A stretch of DNA of 64,000 bases from Xylanimonas cellulosilytica DSM 15894 (GTDB taxonomy: Bacteria > Actinomycetota > Actinomycetes > Actinomycetales > Cellulomonadaceae): contig NC_013530.1 in NCBI RefSeq assembly GCF_000024965.1, forward strand, positions 744,001 to 808,000, given 5' to 3'. The position numbers and the translations under genes were made by a program. Positions 10,122 through 18,396 of this stretch are shown piece by piece; position 1 is the stretch's first letter; every line of letters starts with the position of its first letter. The notes beneath the pieces were generated by a model. It searched no databases, was not told where the DNA came from, and saw only the letters and a program-made list of their open reading frames with translations.

Positions 10122-11956
10122 GAGCGCACCTCCACAGCCGGGTTGTCGTGACGGTCGGGCTCGCCGGGCTGGTCGGAGCGGTCGGGCTCGGAGCGGTCCT
10201 CGTCGAGCGCGCGCCCGACGACGCGCCGGTACCGCGCCGCGGCCGCGCCCGACCCGCCGTCGGCGTCGTCGTCGGACGGCCGTGCGAGCAGGTCGCGGTG
10301 CGTGCCGGAGGTGACCACGCGGCCGCCCTCGAGGAAAAGGACCTCGTCCACGTGGTCGAGCACGAGCGGGCTCGCGGTGACGATCAGCGTGGTGCGGCCG
10401 CGACGCTCGTCCGCGAGGCGGGCGGCGATGCGGGCCTCGGTGTGCGCGTCGACGGCGCTGGTCGGTTCGACCAGGACGAGGATCTCGGGGTCGGTGAGCA
10501 GGGCGCGCGCGAGCGCGACCCGCTGCCGCTGGCCGCCGGACAGCGAACGAGCCTTCTCGGGCAGCTCGCCGGTCAGCCCGTCGGGCACGGACTCGAGCAC
10601 GTCGTGCGCGTCGGCGACGTGCATCGCCCGCTCCAGGTCGGGCAGCGCGGCCCTGGACCGGGTGTCGAGCTCGACGTCGAGGCGACCGGAGAAGATGGTC
10701 GGGGTCGCGTCCGCGACGACGATGCGCCGGCGCAGGTGCTCCTTGGGCAGCGAGGAGAGCCGCACCCCGCCGAGCGTCACCGGCGTCGTCGCCTCGGCGT
10801 CGTCGTCGAACCGGCCCAGGCGCAGCGCGACGGCGGCGGACTCGTCCGGGTCGGCGGCGACCAGCGCGACCACGCGGCCGGGGGCCAGCGTGACGCCGGT
10901 GGCCTCGTCGTGCAGCACCGCGCCCGGTGCGGGCGGCTCCGCCGTCGGCGGCACGGCGCCCGTCGCGGGGACCACGCGCAGCACCTTGACCACCTTGCCG
11001 GCGGACACGTGCGCGTTCGTCGCGACCTTGAGGAACTGGATCGCGAGCTGCACGGGCCAGCTGAGGAAGGCCGCGAACCCGAAGAACGACACGAGCTGCC
11101 CCGCGGTGATCTCGCCGCGCACGGCGGACAGCGCGCCCAGGTACACGACGACGACGGTGAACAGCCCGGGCAGCACCACCTGCAGGGCGTCGAGCCACGA
11201 CTGCGTGCCCGCGACCCGCACGCCGGCCGCGCGGACCTTCTGCGACTGCGCGCGGTAGCGGGCCGAGAACACCGACTCGCCGCCGATGCCGCGCAGGATC
11301 CGCAGCCCGGAGACGGTGTCGGCGCCCAGCGTCGTCAGGCGCCCGGCGGCCTCACGCTGCGCAGCCTGCCGCTTGCTCAGCGGCTTGACCAGGAACGCGA
11401 GGACGATCGCGACCGCCGGCAGGCCGGCCGCCACGACGATGCCGAGCTGCACCGACGCCTGCAGCATCAGCGCCGTGGTGACGCCGTACGCCACCAGCGA
11501 GCCGAGGAACTGGGCCGACATGGCGAACAGGTCGCCCATGCGGTGCACGTCGTTCGCGATCGAGGCGACCACCTCGCCCGTAGGCAGCTCGGCCGAGATC
11601 GCGCGCCCCGAGCGTGACACCGTGCGCGAGACGAGCTGCGAGGAACGGAACGCCCCCTCCATCCAGTTCCGCACGTCGAAGCGGTGCCCCAGCACCGAGA
11701 TGCCGGCCATCGCCACGCCCAGCCCCAGCAGGAGGAGGGCCCACCGCCACGTCGTGGTGTCCAGCCCGCCCGACGTCGCGGAGTCCACCACCCGGCCCAC
11801 CAGGTACGGCTGGAACGCCTGGATCGCGAACGTCACGACGCCGCAGGTCAGCGCCACGGCGAGCGGCCACGCCTGACGGCGCGCGAGCCAGCCGAGCAGC
11901 GCCCACGGGCCGGTGAGCGGCGGGGTGCCCGGATCGGGCCGGGGGAGTGATCGCAC
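10118..11956 (-). CDS. ABC exporter half-transporter A (degenerate Walker A/B, canonical signature)
   Basis: 612-residue half-transporter with an N-terminal six-helix membrane domain (to about residue 330) and an ATPase domain. The P-loop is lost: VALVAADPDESAAVALRL stands where GxxGxGKS/T should be. Walker B is VLVEPTSAVD, with the Asp replaced by Val, and the H-loop region reads VTASPLV without His. The signature LSGGQRQRVALARALL is perfect. It can therefore contribute only the signature to the intact site formed with subunit B. The GTG at 11956 follows a possible -10 TAGCGT (minus strand, 11965-11970) by 8 bases, suggesting a leaderless mRNA. A Pro/Asp-rich tail of about 40 residues precedes the coupled ATGA junction. 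Confidence is high for family, none for substrate. Confidence 0.92.
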   Translation of the reverse strand: MRSLPRPDPGTPPLTGPWALLGWLARRQAWPLAVALTCGVVTFAIQAFQPYLVGRVVDSATSGGLDTTTWRWALLLLGLGVAMAGISVLGHRFDVRNWMEGAFRSSQLVSRTVSRSGRAISAELPTGEVVASIANDVHRMGDLFAMSAQFLGSLVAYGVTTALMLQASVQLGIVVAAGLPAVAIVLAFLVKPLSKRQAAQREAAGRLTTLGADTVSGLRILRGIGGESVFSARYRAQSQKVRAAGVRVAGTQSWLDALQVVLPGLFTVVVVYLGALSAVRGEITAGQLVSFFGFAAFLSWPVQLAIQFLKVATNAHVSAGKVVKVLRVVPATGAVPPTAEPPAPGAVLHDEATGVTLAPGRVVALVAADPDESAAVALRLGRFDDDAEATTPVTLGGVRLSSLPKEHLRRRIVVADATPTIFSGRLDVELDTRSRAALPDLERAMHVADAHDVLESVPDGLTGELPEKARSLSGGQRQRVALARALLTDPEILVLVEPTSAVDAHTEARIAARLADERRGRTTLIVTASPLVLDHVDEVLFLEGGRVVTSGTHRDLLARPSDDDADGGSGAAAARYRRVVGRALDEDRSEPDRSDQPGEPDRHDNPAVEVRS

Positions 11957-12032
11957 GAGGAACCACGCTAGGCCGGGGCACCGACAACGGTCGACGTGTT
12001 TCTCCCCGGAGGGGCGGGCGCGGCGAACGTCG

Positions 12033-12071
12033 CGCAGAGTCGGCTTCCTACCGTCGGATGCCGACTCTGCG
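12033..12071 (-). terminator. Terminator hairpin of the padR-ABC operon
   Basis: Perfect 12-bp stem (CGCAGAGTCGGC at 12033-12044 pairs with 12060-12071) with a 15-base loop, 17 bases past the stop of the FtsX-type permease on the minus strand. There is no marked T-run, as is common in high-GC actinobacteria. Confidence 0.75.
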
Positions 12072-12088
12072 GGACGCTCGCCGACGGG

Positions 12089-14893
12089 CTACCCGGCGAT
12101 GCGGCGGGTGAGCACCAGGCGGCTGCGCGTCGCCAGCCAGGCGGCCGTGACCGCCAGGAGCGGCAGGCCCACCAGGAGCGCGAGCAGCCACGGCCAGGGG
12201 AACGTCAGGCTCCAGGCCAGGTCTGGCGTGGTCCATCGGTAGCGGAAGAACAGGACGAACGCCGCCCCGAGCGGGTAGCCGGACAGCACGCCGACGAACG
12301 CGCCGATGCCCGCGACCGTGCCGGCCTGCGCCGCGACGATCCGCTTGCGGGTGCTCGGCACGGCGCCGACGGCGGTGAGTGTCGCGAGGTCGGGCCGTGA
12401 CTCGGTCGCGGCGAGGGCCGTCGCGATCCAGGCCGCCGCGAGGGCGAGCAGGGCGCCCGATCCTGCGATGATCAGGGTGGCCAGCCAGTCCGGTGAGCCG
12501 TAGTCGACGGCCGGCTCGCCGATGCCCACGCCGATCCTGCCCTCTCCCCATTCAGTGGCGCCGAACGCGTCGGCGAGCCTCGTCTCGAGGGTCTGCCGCT
12601 CGGCGGCGGTCAGTTCGACCGGTTGGGCGGAGACGAGCCCGCCGACCTCCGTCGTCATGCCGGCGTCCGTGAACGTCGACAGTGCGGAGGGCGGGACGAC
12701 CGGCAGGACGGTGTTCGACGGACCGCGCGCGTCGCCCACGGCCGTGGCGGGCAGTGGCACCGTCTCCGACGACAGCGGTGTGCTCGTGGCGTCGGCGTCG
12801 GCGGCCCACGTCTCGATGGCGAGCGTCGCGGTGTCGTCCGGGCCGAGGCCGCCGGCGAGGACGACGACGCGGCCAGCGGCGAGCGCGGCTCGTGCCGTGT
12901 CGGGGTCGAGGATGCCGAGCACGTCGACGAGGCTGCCGTCGTCGACGATGGGTCCCCAGATCGCTCCGCCGGAGACACCGCCTGATGGAGACGACTCCAT
13001 GCGCAGGTAGACGGTGGTGTACGAGTCGTCACCCTCGGCCGGTGGGACGAGCCTCGTCACGGGCACCAGGTCGGCGCCCGGCACCACGTCCGCGGTGATC
13101 CTGCGGATCGTGGCGACGTCGGCGTCCGTGAGAGCGTCGACGTCGGGGCTGCCGGTGAGGTAGTCGGCCAGGACGAGGATGCCGTCCGCCGCGACCCGAT
13201 ACTGCGAGCGGTAGTCGTACTCGGCCTGGGCCGTCGAGAAGACGATGCCGGCCGTCGCTCCGGCCGTGGCGATGAGCACGGCCGCGATCGCCGGGGTGGT
13301 GCGCGACCTGTGGCGGGAGGCGTCGCGCAGCGCGAACCGCCAGGTCAGCGGCAACCGTCCGGCGAGGCGTCCCAGCCCGGAGACGATGCCGCCGCAGGCG
13401 AGGACCAGGCCGAGCTCGCCGACGATGACGCCGGCGAGGAGGAGCAGCGGCTGCGTGGTGATACCGCCGACGACGGCCGCGGTGAACCCGGCCACCGCGG
13501 CGACGGTGCCGACGATCGCGGGCCAGCGCCGGGCGCTCACCTCGCCGCGTCGCCCCGCGAGGACGGCGACGACGTCGGCCTTGGACGCGCCGCGGGCCGG
13601 CAGCCACGCCGCGGCCGCGGCGAGCAGCACGCCGACGAGGGCGATGCCTGCGACGATCAGCCACGGCGGCGAGAAGAACCGCAGCCCGTCGGTCTGGGCG
13701 ACGAGTGCTGCCGCACCCGTCAGACCGAGCACGACGCCGCCCAGCGACGCGAGTGCCCCGATGACCACGCCCGTGCCCAGGACGACGGCCCGCAAGGAGC
13801 GGGACGTGCCGCCGTTCGCGGCGATGATCGCGAGCGACCGGGCCGAGCGGCGGGCGCCGACTGCGAAGACTGGCCCGATGAGGAGCACAGCCTCGAGGAG
13901 TGCGATGGCGACGACCGCGCCGAGCAAGCCCCACGTCGCGAGGAAGTCGCTCGCAGACGTCTGGGGCACACCGGCGTACATCGGCACGGCCGAGTGATGC
14001 GGCGGGCTGAGCAGGACGTCCCGGCTGGTCACCTGCAGCGAGGACTCGTTGAGCTCGAGGACGTCGTCCCACGTCACGGGTGCGTCGCCGGACACGAACC
14101 AGAGCGGCTGCGCTCCGTCCCACAGGGTCGTCGTGAGGTCGTCGGCCGTGGTGAGCGGACCCGTGGCCGGGTAGAGCACGGAGGCACTCACGGGCTGGTT
14201 GGTCGCGAGGACGCCGGAGATCGTCGCACTGACGAGTTCCGTGGCGCTTCCTGCGCTCCCGCCGAGGCGCGTCGAGACGTCGTCGCCGATGGCCAGGTGC
14301 AGCTCGTCGGCGACCCGGCGGGACACGGCGACCTCGCCCGGGCCGGGGAGTGTGCCTTCGGTCACGGGGAACGCGGCCGCGACCGCCGCGTCGGAGAGGT
14401 CGGCTTGGACGCCGCTCTCGGCAGACTGGAGGCTCTCGCCGAACACGATGACCGGGGCGGCCACCGCGTGCGTGACCCGCGCGCCGGCGGGGAGCGCGGC
14501 GTCGAGGGCGGCGTCGAGATCGGCAACCGTGACCGGGCCCTCGAGCTGCTCGTTGCCGCTGGCCGCGTTGCCGTCGGGGCTCTGCTGGAGGTCGGCCATG
14601 TTGGCGAAGGTGATCGACGCCTGCAGGCTCGGCCCGAGCTCCTGCGCGACGCGCCGCTCGGGCGTCCCCTGCGTCGACCAGAGCACTGTCGCCGCGAACG
14701 ACCCGAGCATGACCGGCAGCGCGACCATGACCGCGACGAGCGCGGTGCGGCCCTTGTTGCGGCGGGCGTCGCGGGCGCCGTAGCGCAGCGCGATCCGCCA
14801 GCGGCCGCGGAACCGGGCGCCGGGGCCGCGGCGCGGCTCGTCGGTCTCGGTGCGGAGAGCCGCGCGGGAGGGCGAGGGCACGGTGGCGACCAT
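12089..14893 (-). CDS. FtsX/MacB-type ABC transporter permease
   Basis: Large permease of about 934 residues. A cytoplasmic N-terminus runs into a membrane helix (GRTALVAVMVALPVMLGSFAATV), followed by a long extracellular domain. Membrane helices then cluster around residues 310-480 and at the C-terminus; two FtsX-type domains are apparent (for example ALLEAVLLIGPVFAVGARRSARSLA and a repeated set near the end). This is the architecture of actinobacterial FtsX permeases that work with a LolD-like ATPase in lipoprotein, lipid or peptide export or antibiotic sensing. The start at 14893 overlaps the ATPase stop (ATGA). It is the last gene of the padR operon and is followed by a hairpin terminator. 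The substrate is unknown. Confidence 0.9.
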   Translation of the reverse strand: MVATVPSPSRAALRTETDEPRRGPGARFRGRWRIALRYGARDARRNKGRTALVAVMVALPVMLGSFAATVLWSTQGTPERRVAQELGPSLQASITFANMADLQQSPDGNAASGNEQLEGPVTVADLDAALDAALPAGARVTHAVAAPVIVFGESLQSAESGVQADLSDAAVAAAFPVTEGTLPGPGEVAVSRRVADELHLAIGDDVSTRLGGSAGSATELVSATISGVLATNQPVSASVLYPATGPLTTADDLTTTLWDGAQPLWFVSGDAPVTWDDVLELNESSLQVTSRDVLLSPPHHSAVPMYAGVPQTSASDFLATWGLLGAVVAIALLEAVLLIGPVFAVGARRSARSLAIIAANGGTSRSLRAVVLGTGVVIGALASLGGVVLGLTGAAALVAQTDGLRFFSPPWLIVAGIALVGVLLAAAAAWLPARGASKADVVAVLAGRRGEVSARRWPAIVGTVAAVAGFTAAVVGGITTQPLLLLAGVIVGELGLVLACGGIVSGLGRLAGRLPLTWRFALRDASRHRSRTTPAIAAVLIATAGATAGIVFSTAQAEYDYRSQYRVAADGILVLADYLTGSPDVDALTDADVATIRRITADVVPGADLVPVTRLVPPAEGDDSYTTVYLRMESSPSGGVSGGAIWGPIVDDGSLVDVLGILDPDTARAALAAGRVVVLAGGLGPDDTATLAIETWAADADATSTPLSSETVPLPATAVGDARGPSNTVLPVVPPSALSTFTDAGMTTEVGGLVSAQPVELTAAERQTLETRLADAFGATEWGEGRIGVGIGEPAVDYGSPDWLATLIIAGSGALLALAAAWIATALAATESRPDLATLTAVGAVPSTRKRIVAAQAGTVAGIGAFVGVLSGYPLGAAFVLFFRYRWTTPDLAWSLTFPWPWLLALLVGLPLLAVTAAWLATRSRLVLTRRIAG

Positions 14894-15621
14894 CAGCGCG
14901 CCGCCCCGTCGAGCAGCGTCTCGGCCCCGGCGGCGGAGCCGGTCTCGTCGACGACGCGCCCGTCGCGCAGGAACACGATCCGGTCCGCCCACGCGGCGTG
15001 GCGGGCGTCGTGGGTCACGAGCAGCCCGGCGGCCCCGGCGTCGACGCGGGCGCGCAGGACGCGCATGACGGCCTCGCCGGTCACGGAGTCGAGGGCGCCC
15101 GTGGGCTCGTCGGCGAGCAGGAGCCGCCGTGGCCCGACGAGCGCGCGGGCGATGGCGACGCGCTGCGCCTGCCCGCCGGACATGTCGTCCGGGAACCGGT
15201 CCTCGAGCCCGTCCATGCCCACCTCGGCGAGCGCGGCGGTCGCGGTCGCACGGGCCTTGCGGGCGGAGGCGCCGTCGAGCTCGAGCGGCAGGGTGACGTT
15301 CTCGATCGCGGTCAGCGCGGGGATGAGGTTGAGGTCCTGGAACACGTACCCGACGTGCTTGCGTCGCAGGCGGGCGCGGCCCTTGGCGTCCAAGGCGCCG
15401 ACGTCGTCGCGCCCCACCTGCACGGTGCCCGACGTCGGGGAGTCGAGCCCGCCCGCGAGGTGCAGCAGCGTCGATTTGCCGGAGCCGGAGGGGCCCATGA
15501 CGGCGACCAGCTCGCCCATCGCGACGGCGAGGTCGACGCCGCGCAGGGCGTGCACCTCGGCGGCGCCGTGGCCGTGGACGCGGGTGATCCCGCGCATCGT
15601 GAGCATGACGGGGGAGGACAT
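14893..15621 (-). CDS. LolD/MacB-type ABC ATP-binding protein
   Basis: 242-residue ATPase that powers the adjacent FtsX-type permease. Walker A MGPSGSGKSTL (about residue 40), Q-loop VFQDLNLIP, signature MSGGQAQRVAIARAL, Walker B LLLADEPTGALD and H-loop VTHDARHA are all intact and typical of the MacB/LolD subfamily. Its start overlaps the padR stop, and its stop overlaps the permease start (ATGA at both ends), so the three genes are translationally coupled and probably made in fixed ratio. Control is expected from the PadR protein encoded first. Confidence 0.95.
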   Translation of the reverse strand: MSSPVMLTMRGITRVHGHGAAEVHALRGVDLAVAMGELVAVMGPSGSGKSTLLHLAGGLDSPTSGTVQVGRDDVGALDAKGRARLRRKHVGYVFQDLNLIPALTAIENVTLPLELDGASARKARATATAALAEVGMDGLEDRFPDDMSGGQAQRVAIARALVGPRRLLLADEPTGALDSVTGEAVMRVLRARVDAGAAGLLVTHDARHAAWADRIVFLRDGRVVDETGSAAGAETLLDGAAR

Positions 15622-16349
15622 CAGCGGCCTGCCTTCTTCTCATCGGTGGTTGAGCGCGCTCCGGTGGTTGAGCCTGTCGAAACCACCTGTGGCTGGGACG
15701 TGCGTGGGGTGGTTTCGACAGGCTCAACCACCGGGGGGCCGGTCGTGGGTGGGGTGGTGGTTTCGACGGGCTCAACCACCGGAAGCTGGGTGTGGGCCGC
15801 GCGCAGGACCGACGTCTCGACGTGGTCGAGCCAGCGGACCTCGGCCTCGGCCGCGAAGATCAGCGAGTCGAGCACCAGCGCCCAGGCGAGCCCGGGCCCG
15901 TCGGCGGTCGCGTCCTTCTTGAGCCGGGTGTAGTCGCGCAGCGCCCGCAGCGTCTCGGTCCGCTGCTTCTGCACGACGACGCCGACGTCGACGCCGCGCA
16001 CCGTGACGGCGAGCGCGAGCTTGATGGCGAGCTCGTCGCGGGCGGGGGCGTTGCGCGTGACCGGGCGCTGCCACCAGGCGGTCGCCTCGGCGCGGCCGGC
16101 GTCGGTGAGCCGATACCGCTCGGGGTTCGGGCCGCTCTTCGACGACGACGCCTGCACCTCGGCCGCGCCGTCGTCGTCGGGCATCGGCTCGACGAGGCCG
16201 TCTCGCTGGAGCCGCTGGAGCGTGGTGTACGCCTGCCCGATGTTGAGCGGCCACGTGCCGCCCGTGCGGGCCTCGAACTCCTGGCGGAGCTGGTAGCCGC
16301 CCATCGGCTGCTCGGACAGAAGGGCGAGGAAGCCTTGCCTGATCGACAT
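15621..16349 (-). CDS. PadR-family transcriptional regulator with a repeat-derived C-terminal tail
   Basis: Winged-helix repressor of the PadR type: residues 1-85 carry the fold (FLALLSEQPMGGYQLRQEFE, then YTTLQRLQRDGLVEP) and about 95-180 the C-terminal helical dimerisation part. It is first in an operon with an ABC ATPase and permease, a common layout in which PadR represses an exporter and releases on ligand binding. Twin palindromes just upstream are the likely operators. Residues about 190-242 are unlike any PadR: they are the translation of three copies of the window's REP-like palindrome, giving VVEPVETT and VVSTGSTTG blocks. The repeat therefore extended or replaced the original C-terminus, and the operon's ATGA coupling now lies after it. 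Confidence 0.93.
   Translation of the reverse strand: MSIRQGFLALLSEQPMGGYQLRQEFEARTGGTWPLNIGQAYTTLQRLQRDGLVEPMPDDDGAAEVQASSSKSGPNPERYRLTDAGRAEATAWWQRPVTRNAPARDELAIKLALAVTVRGVDVGVVVQKQRTETLRALRDYTRLKKDATADGPGLAWALVLDSLIFAAEAEVRWLDHVETSVLRAAHTQLPVVEPVETTTPPTTGPPVVEPVETTPRTSQPQVVSTGSTTGARSTTDEKKAGR
15644..15782. repeat. REP-like palindrome, three copies plus one partial, inside padR
   Basis: Copies at 15661-15687, 15708-15734 and 15756-15782, with a truncated half at 15644-15655. Each has 7-bp arms GGTGGTT and AACCACC around an 11-base loop (TCGACAGGCTC in one orientation). Orientation alternates. All are read in frame by padR. Confidence 0.93.
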
Positions 16350-16363
16350 CGTCGTCTCCGGTG

Positions 16364-16410
16364 CTTACTGGGTAAGTCGTGCCTGATGGGCACGATAGTT
16401 ACCCAGTAAG
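16364..16410. promoter_or_regulatory. Twin palindromic operators and promoter of the padR operon
   Basis: CTTACTGGGTAA at 16364-16375 is repeated exactly in inverted orientation at 16399-16410, 23 bases apart; each half is itself palindromic (TTAC-N3-GTAA). A possible minus-strand -35 TTGACG (16418-16423) lies upstream, with the operator overlapping the expected -10 region. This is a typical arrangement for PadR autorepression. Confidence 0.8.
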
Positions 16411-16491
16411 TTCGGCGCGTCAAGAGGGCGCGCGCACACCGGTGGGAGACAGCGCCGATCGTCGCCCGCCGCAGTGGTTAGGGTGGCTCCC

Positions 16492-16896
16492 GTGACCGAG
16501 GTTTCCAGCGCGCAGGCCGCCACCGCCATCCGCAAGGCCCGGGGCGCCCTCGCCCGCTACCGCGTGATGGCGATCGTCACCGGTGTGATGCTCCTGCTGC
16601 TGACGGTGTCGATGATCGTCAAGTACGGCTTCGGCACCTGGCTCGGCTTCGACGTCGCCTGGGCCACCGACCTGACCAAGTACGTCGGCATCGTGCACGG
16701 CTGGGTCTACGTCATCTACCTGGTCACGGTGCTGCAGCTCTGGTCCACGATGCGCTGGGGCTGGGGCCGCCTCGTCACCCTGGTGCTCGCCGGCGTCGTC
16801 CCCGTGATGTCGTTCGTCGTCGAGCGCCGCGTGCACGCCGACGGCCAGGCCAAGCTCGACGGGCTCGCCCAGCGGTACGACGTCGTCGGCACCTGA
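16492..16896 (+). CDS. DUF3817-domain membrane protein
   Basis: Small integral membrane protein of about 134 residues, with three or four membrane helices (YRVMAIVTGVMLLLLTVSMIV, YVGIVHGWVYVIYLVTVLQLW, LVTLVLAGVVPVMSFVVERRV). The pattern IVHGWVY...VVERR is that of the DUF3817 family, often next to guaA in actinobacteria, as here; the function is unknown. The GTG at 16492 is chosen because TAGGGT (16479-16484) ends 7 bases before it, indicating a leaderless transcript. It diverges from the padR operon. Confidence 0.88.
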   Translation: MTEVSSAQAATAIRKARGALARYRVMAIVTGVMLLLLTVSMIVKYGFGTWLGFDVAWATDLTKYVGIVHGWVYVIYLVTVLQLWSTMRWGWGRLVTLVLAGVVPVMSFVVERRVHADGQAKLDGLAQRYDVVGT

Positions 16897-16998
16897 GAGC
16901 CACCCGGTCCACGGGACTCGGCGGGCCACGGGGCACAGCGGGCGCCACTCGATGAGACGCGGGTGAGTCCGGGCGGGGCGTCTGCCACCCTGGCCGCC

Positions 16999-17664
16999 AT
17001 GACCGCTCAGGCCCGCCTCGCCGTCCTCGCGCTCGCCGCGCTGCTCCTCACCGGCTGCACCGGGGGAGGTAGCGGCGCCGAGACCGACGAGCCGACCGCC
17101 GCCGGGACCGGCACGGCAGGCACCGAGGCGACCGGACCGGGCACCGAGACGACCGGACCGGGCACCGCGACCGTCGCGGACCAGGTGATGGCCGAGCAGG
17201 CCACCGCGACCCCGGGCGGCCTGGGCGGCGAGATGACCCTCACGCTGCGCTCCGTCGAGGTGGGCGGCGGGAACATGACCGTCCGCTGGGCGCTGCGCTG
17301 GGACGACGACGCCGCCGCGCAGGACGCCACCGTGAACTACCACGAGCTGGGCATCTCGCCGGCGACGCTGGTGACGGACCGGGCGGCACTCACGGCGTAC
17401 CGCCCGTACTGCACCGAGGGCGCCTGGCAGCCCGAGGATGCGTCGGCCGTGGAGCGGGCCCTCGTCACCCAGGACTGCGCGCGGACCATGCTGGTCTCGC
17501 CCTTGGACCGCGTCTTCTTCAAGTTCCCCAACCACGGCACCATCGAGTCGTGGGCGATCCTCCCGGCCCCGGAGTCCCGCCCGGAGACCGTCGACGTCGC
17601 ACCCGTCGACGGGCTCCCGCTGTTCACCGACGCCACCGTCACCTACCTCGACGGTGCCGAGTGA
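16999..17664 (+). CDS. Secreted lipoprotein of unknown function
   Basis: 221 residues. The signal peptide (residues 1-18) ends in the lipobox LLTGC, so Cys19 should be lipidated and the protein anchored outside the membrane. A Thr/Gly/Glu-rich low-complexity linker (TGTAGTEATGPGTETTGPGT-like) follows, then a domain from about 80 rich in beta-strand pattern, with three Cys (PYCTEGAW, TQDCARTM). I recognise no family. The GTGA overlap with the downstream OmpA-domain gene shows an operon, so the two probably act together at the cell surface. Confidence 0.75.
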   Translation: MTAQARLAVLALAALLLTGCTGGGSGAETDEPTAAGTGTAGTEATGPGTETTGPGTATVADQVMAEQATATPGGLGGEMTLTLRSVEVGGGNMTVRWALRWDDDAAAQDATVNYHELGISPATLVTDRAALTAYRPYCTEGAWQPEDASAVERALVTQDCARTMLVSPLDRVFFKFPNHGTIESWAILPAPESRPETVDVAPVDGLPLFTDATVTYLDGAE

Positions 17665-18362
17665 CGTCCCGCCGTCGTCGGCACGCCGCGGGTGCCGCGG
17701 CCGCCGTGATGCTGTGCGCCGTCGTCGGCGCGGGCCCGGCATCCGCCCAGAGCACGACGCCGGCCAGCGCGTCGTCGGCACCCACGCCGTCGCCGGACCC
17801 GGAGCTGATGCAGAAGGCGGAGGCGGCGCTCGCGGAGCAGGCCGAGAGGATCGAGGCCGCCGAGATCACGGACGCGCTGCGCGCGGACGCCACGTTCGAC
17901 CTCGCCCCGGAGGACGCCACGTTCGCGCTGGCCACGGAGGACGCGACGTTCACCCTGAGGCCGGACGACTCCACCATCACGGTGGAGACGAGGCAGGAGA
18001 CGGAGGACGACACCGTCGTCACCCTCACCTCCGACCTGCTGTTCGGCTTCGGGGAGTCCGCCCTGACCCCCGAGGCGCAGGCCGCCGTCGCGGAGCTCGC
18101 CACCACCATCCCGCAGGACGCGGCCGTGCGCGTGGACGGGCACACCGACGCGGTCGGCTCGGACGAGCTCAACCTCACCCTCTCGGAGCAGCGCGCGGAC
18201 GCCGTCGCGGCGGTCCTGAGCGGTGCCCGCCCCGACCTCGTGCTCACCGTGGAGGGCCACGGCGAGGCGGACCCCGTGGCGAGCAACGAGGAGGGCGGCG
18301 TGGACAATCCGGCCGGGCGAGCCCTCAACCGCCGCGTCGAGGTGACCTACCCGACGCCGTGA
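17661..18362 (+). CDS. Secreted OmpA-C-like domain protein
   Basis: 233 residues: an Arg-rich start, a signal peptide ending near ASAQS, a coiled/Ala-rich region, and a C-terminal OmpA-like peptidoglycan-binding domain (LFGFGESALTPEAQ, VDGHTDAVGSDELN, LSEQRADAV, VEGHGEADP, LNRRVEVTY). The binding motif TD..G...N..LS..RA is intact. Between residues about 75 and 105 there is a strand-like repeat, DATFDLAPEDATFALATEDA and so on, three units of about 9 residues. The GTG at 17661 overlaps the lipoprotein stop (GTGA). No outer membrane is expected in an actinobacterium, so the domain most likely anchors the protein to the wall. Confidence 0.85.
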   Translation: MTSRRRRHAAGAAAAVMLCAVVGAGPASAQSTTPASASSAPTPSPDPELMQKAEAALAEQAERIEAAEITDALRADATFDLAPEDATFALATEDATFTLRPDDSTITVETRQETEDDTVVTLTSDLLFGFGESALTPEAQAAVAELATTIPQDAAVRVDGHTDAVGSDELNLTLSEQRADAVAAVLSGARPDLVLTVEGHGEADPVASNEEGGVDNPAGRALNRRVEVTYPTP

Positions 18363-18396
18363 GACCGGCCCGCCCACGCCCACCTAGAATGTTCCG

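Noticed and set aside
10118-11956. Frameshift or pseudogene in exporter subunit A
   Set aside because: Lost Walker motifs look like damage, but the frame is open, the signature is perfect and the partner has the complementary change, as in functional heterodimers.
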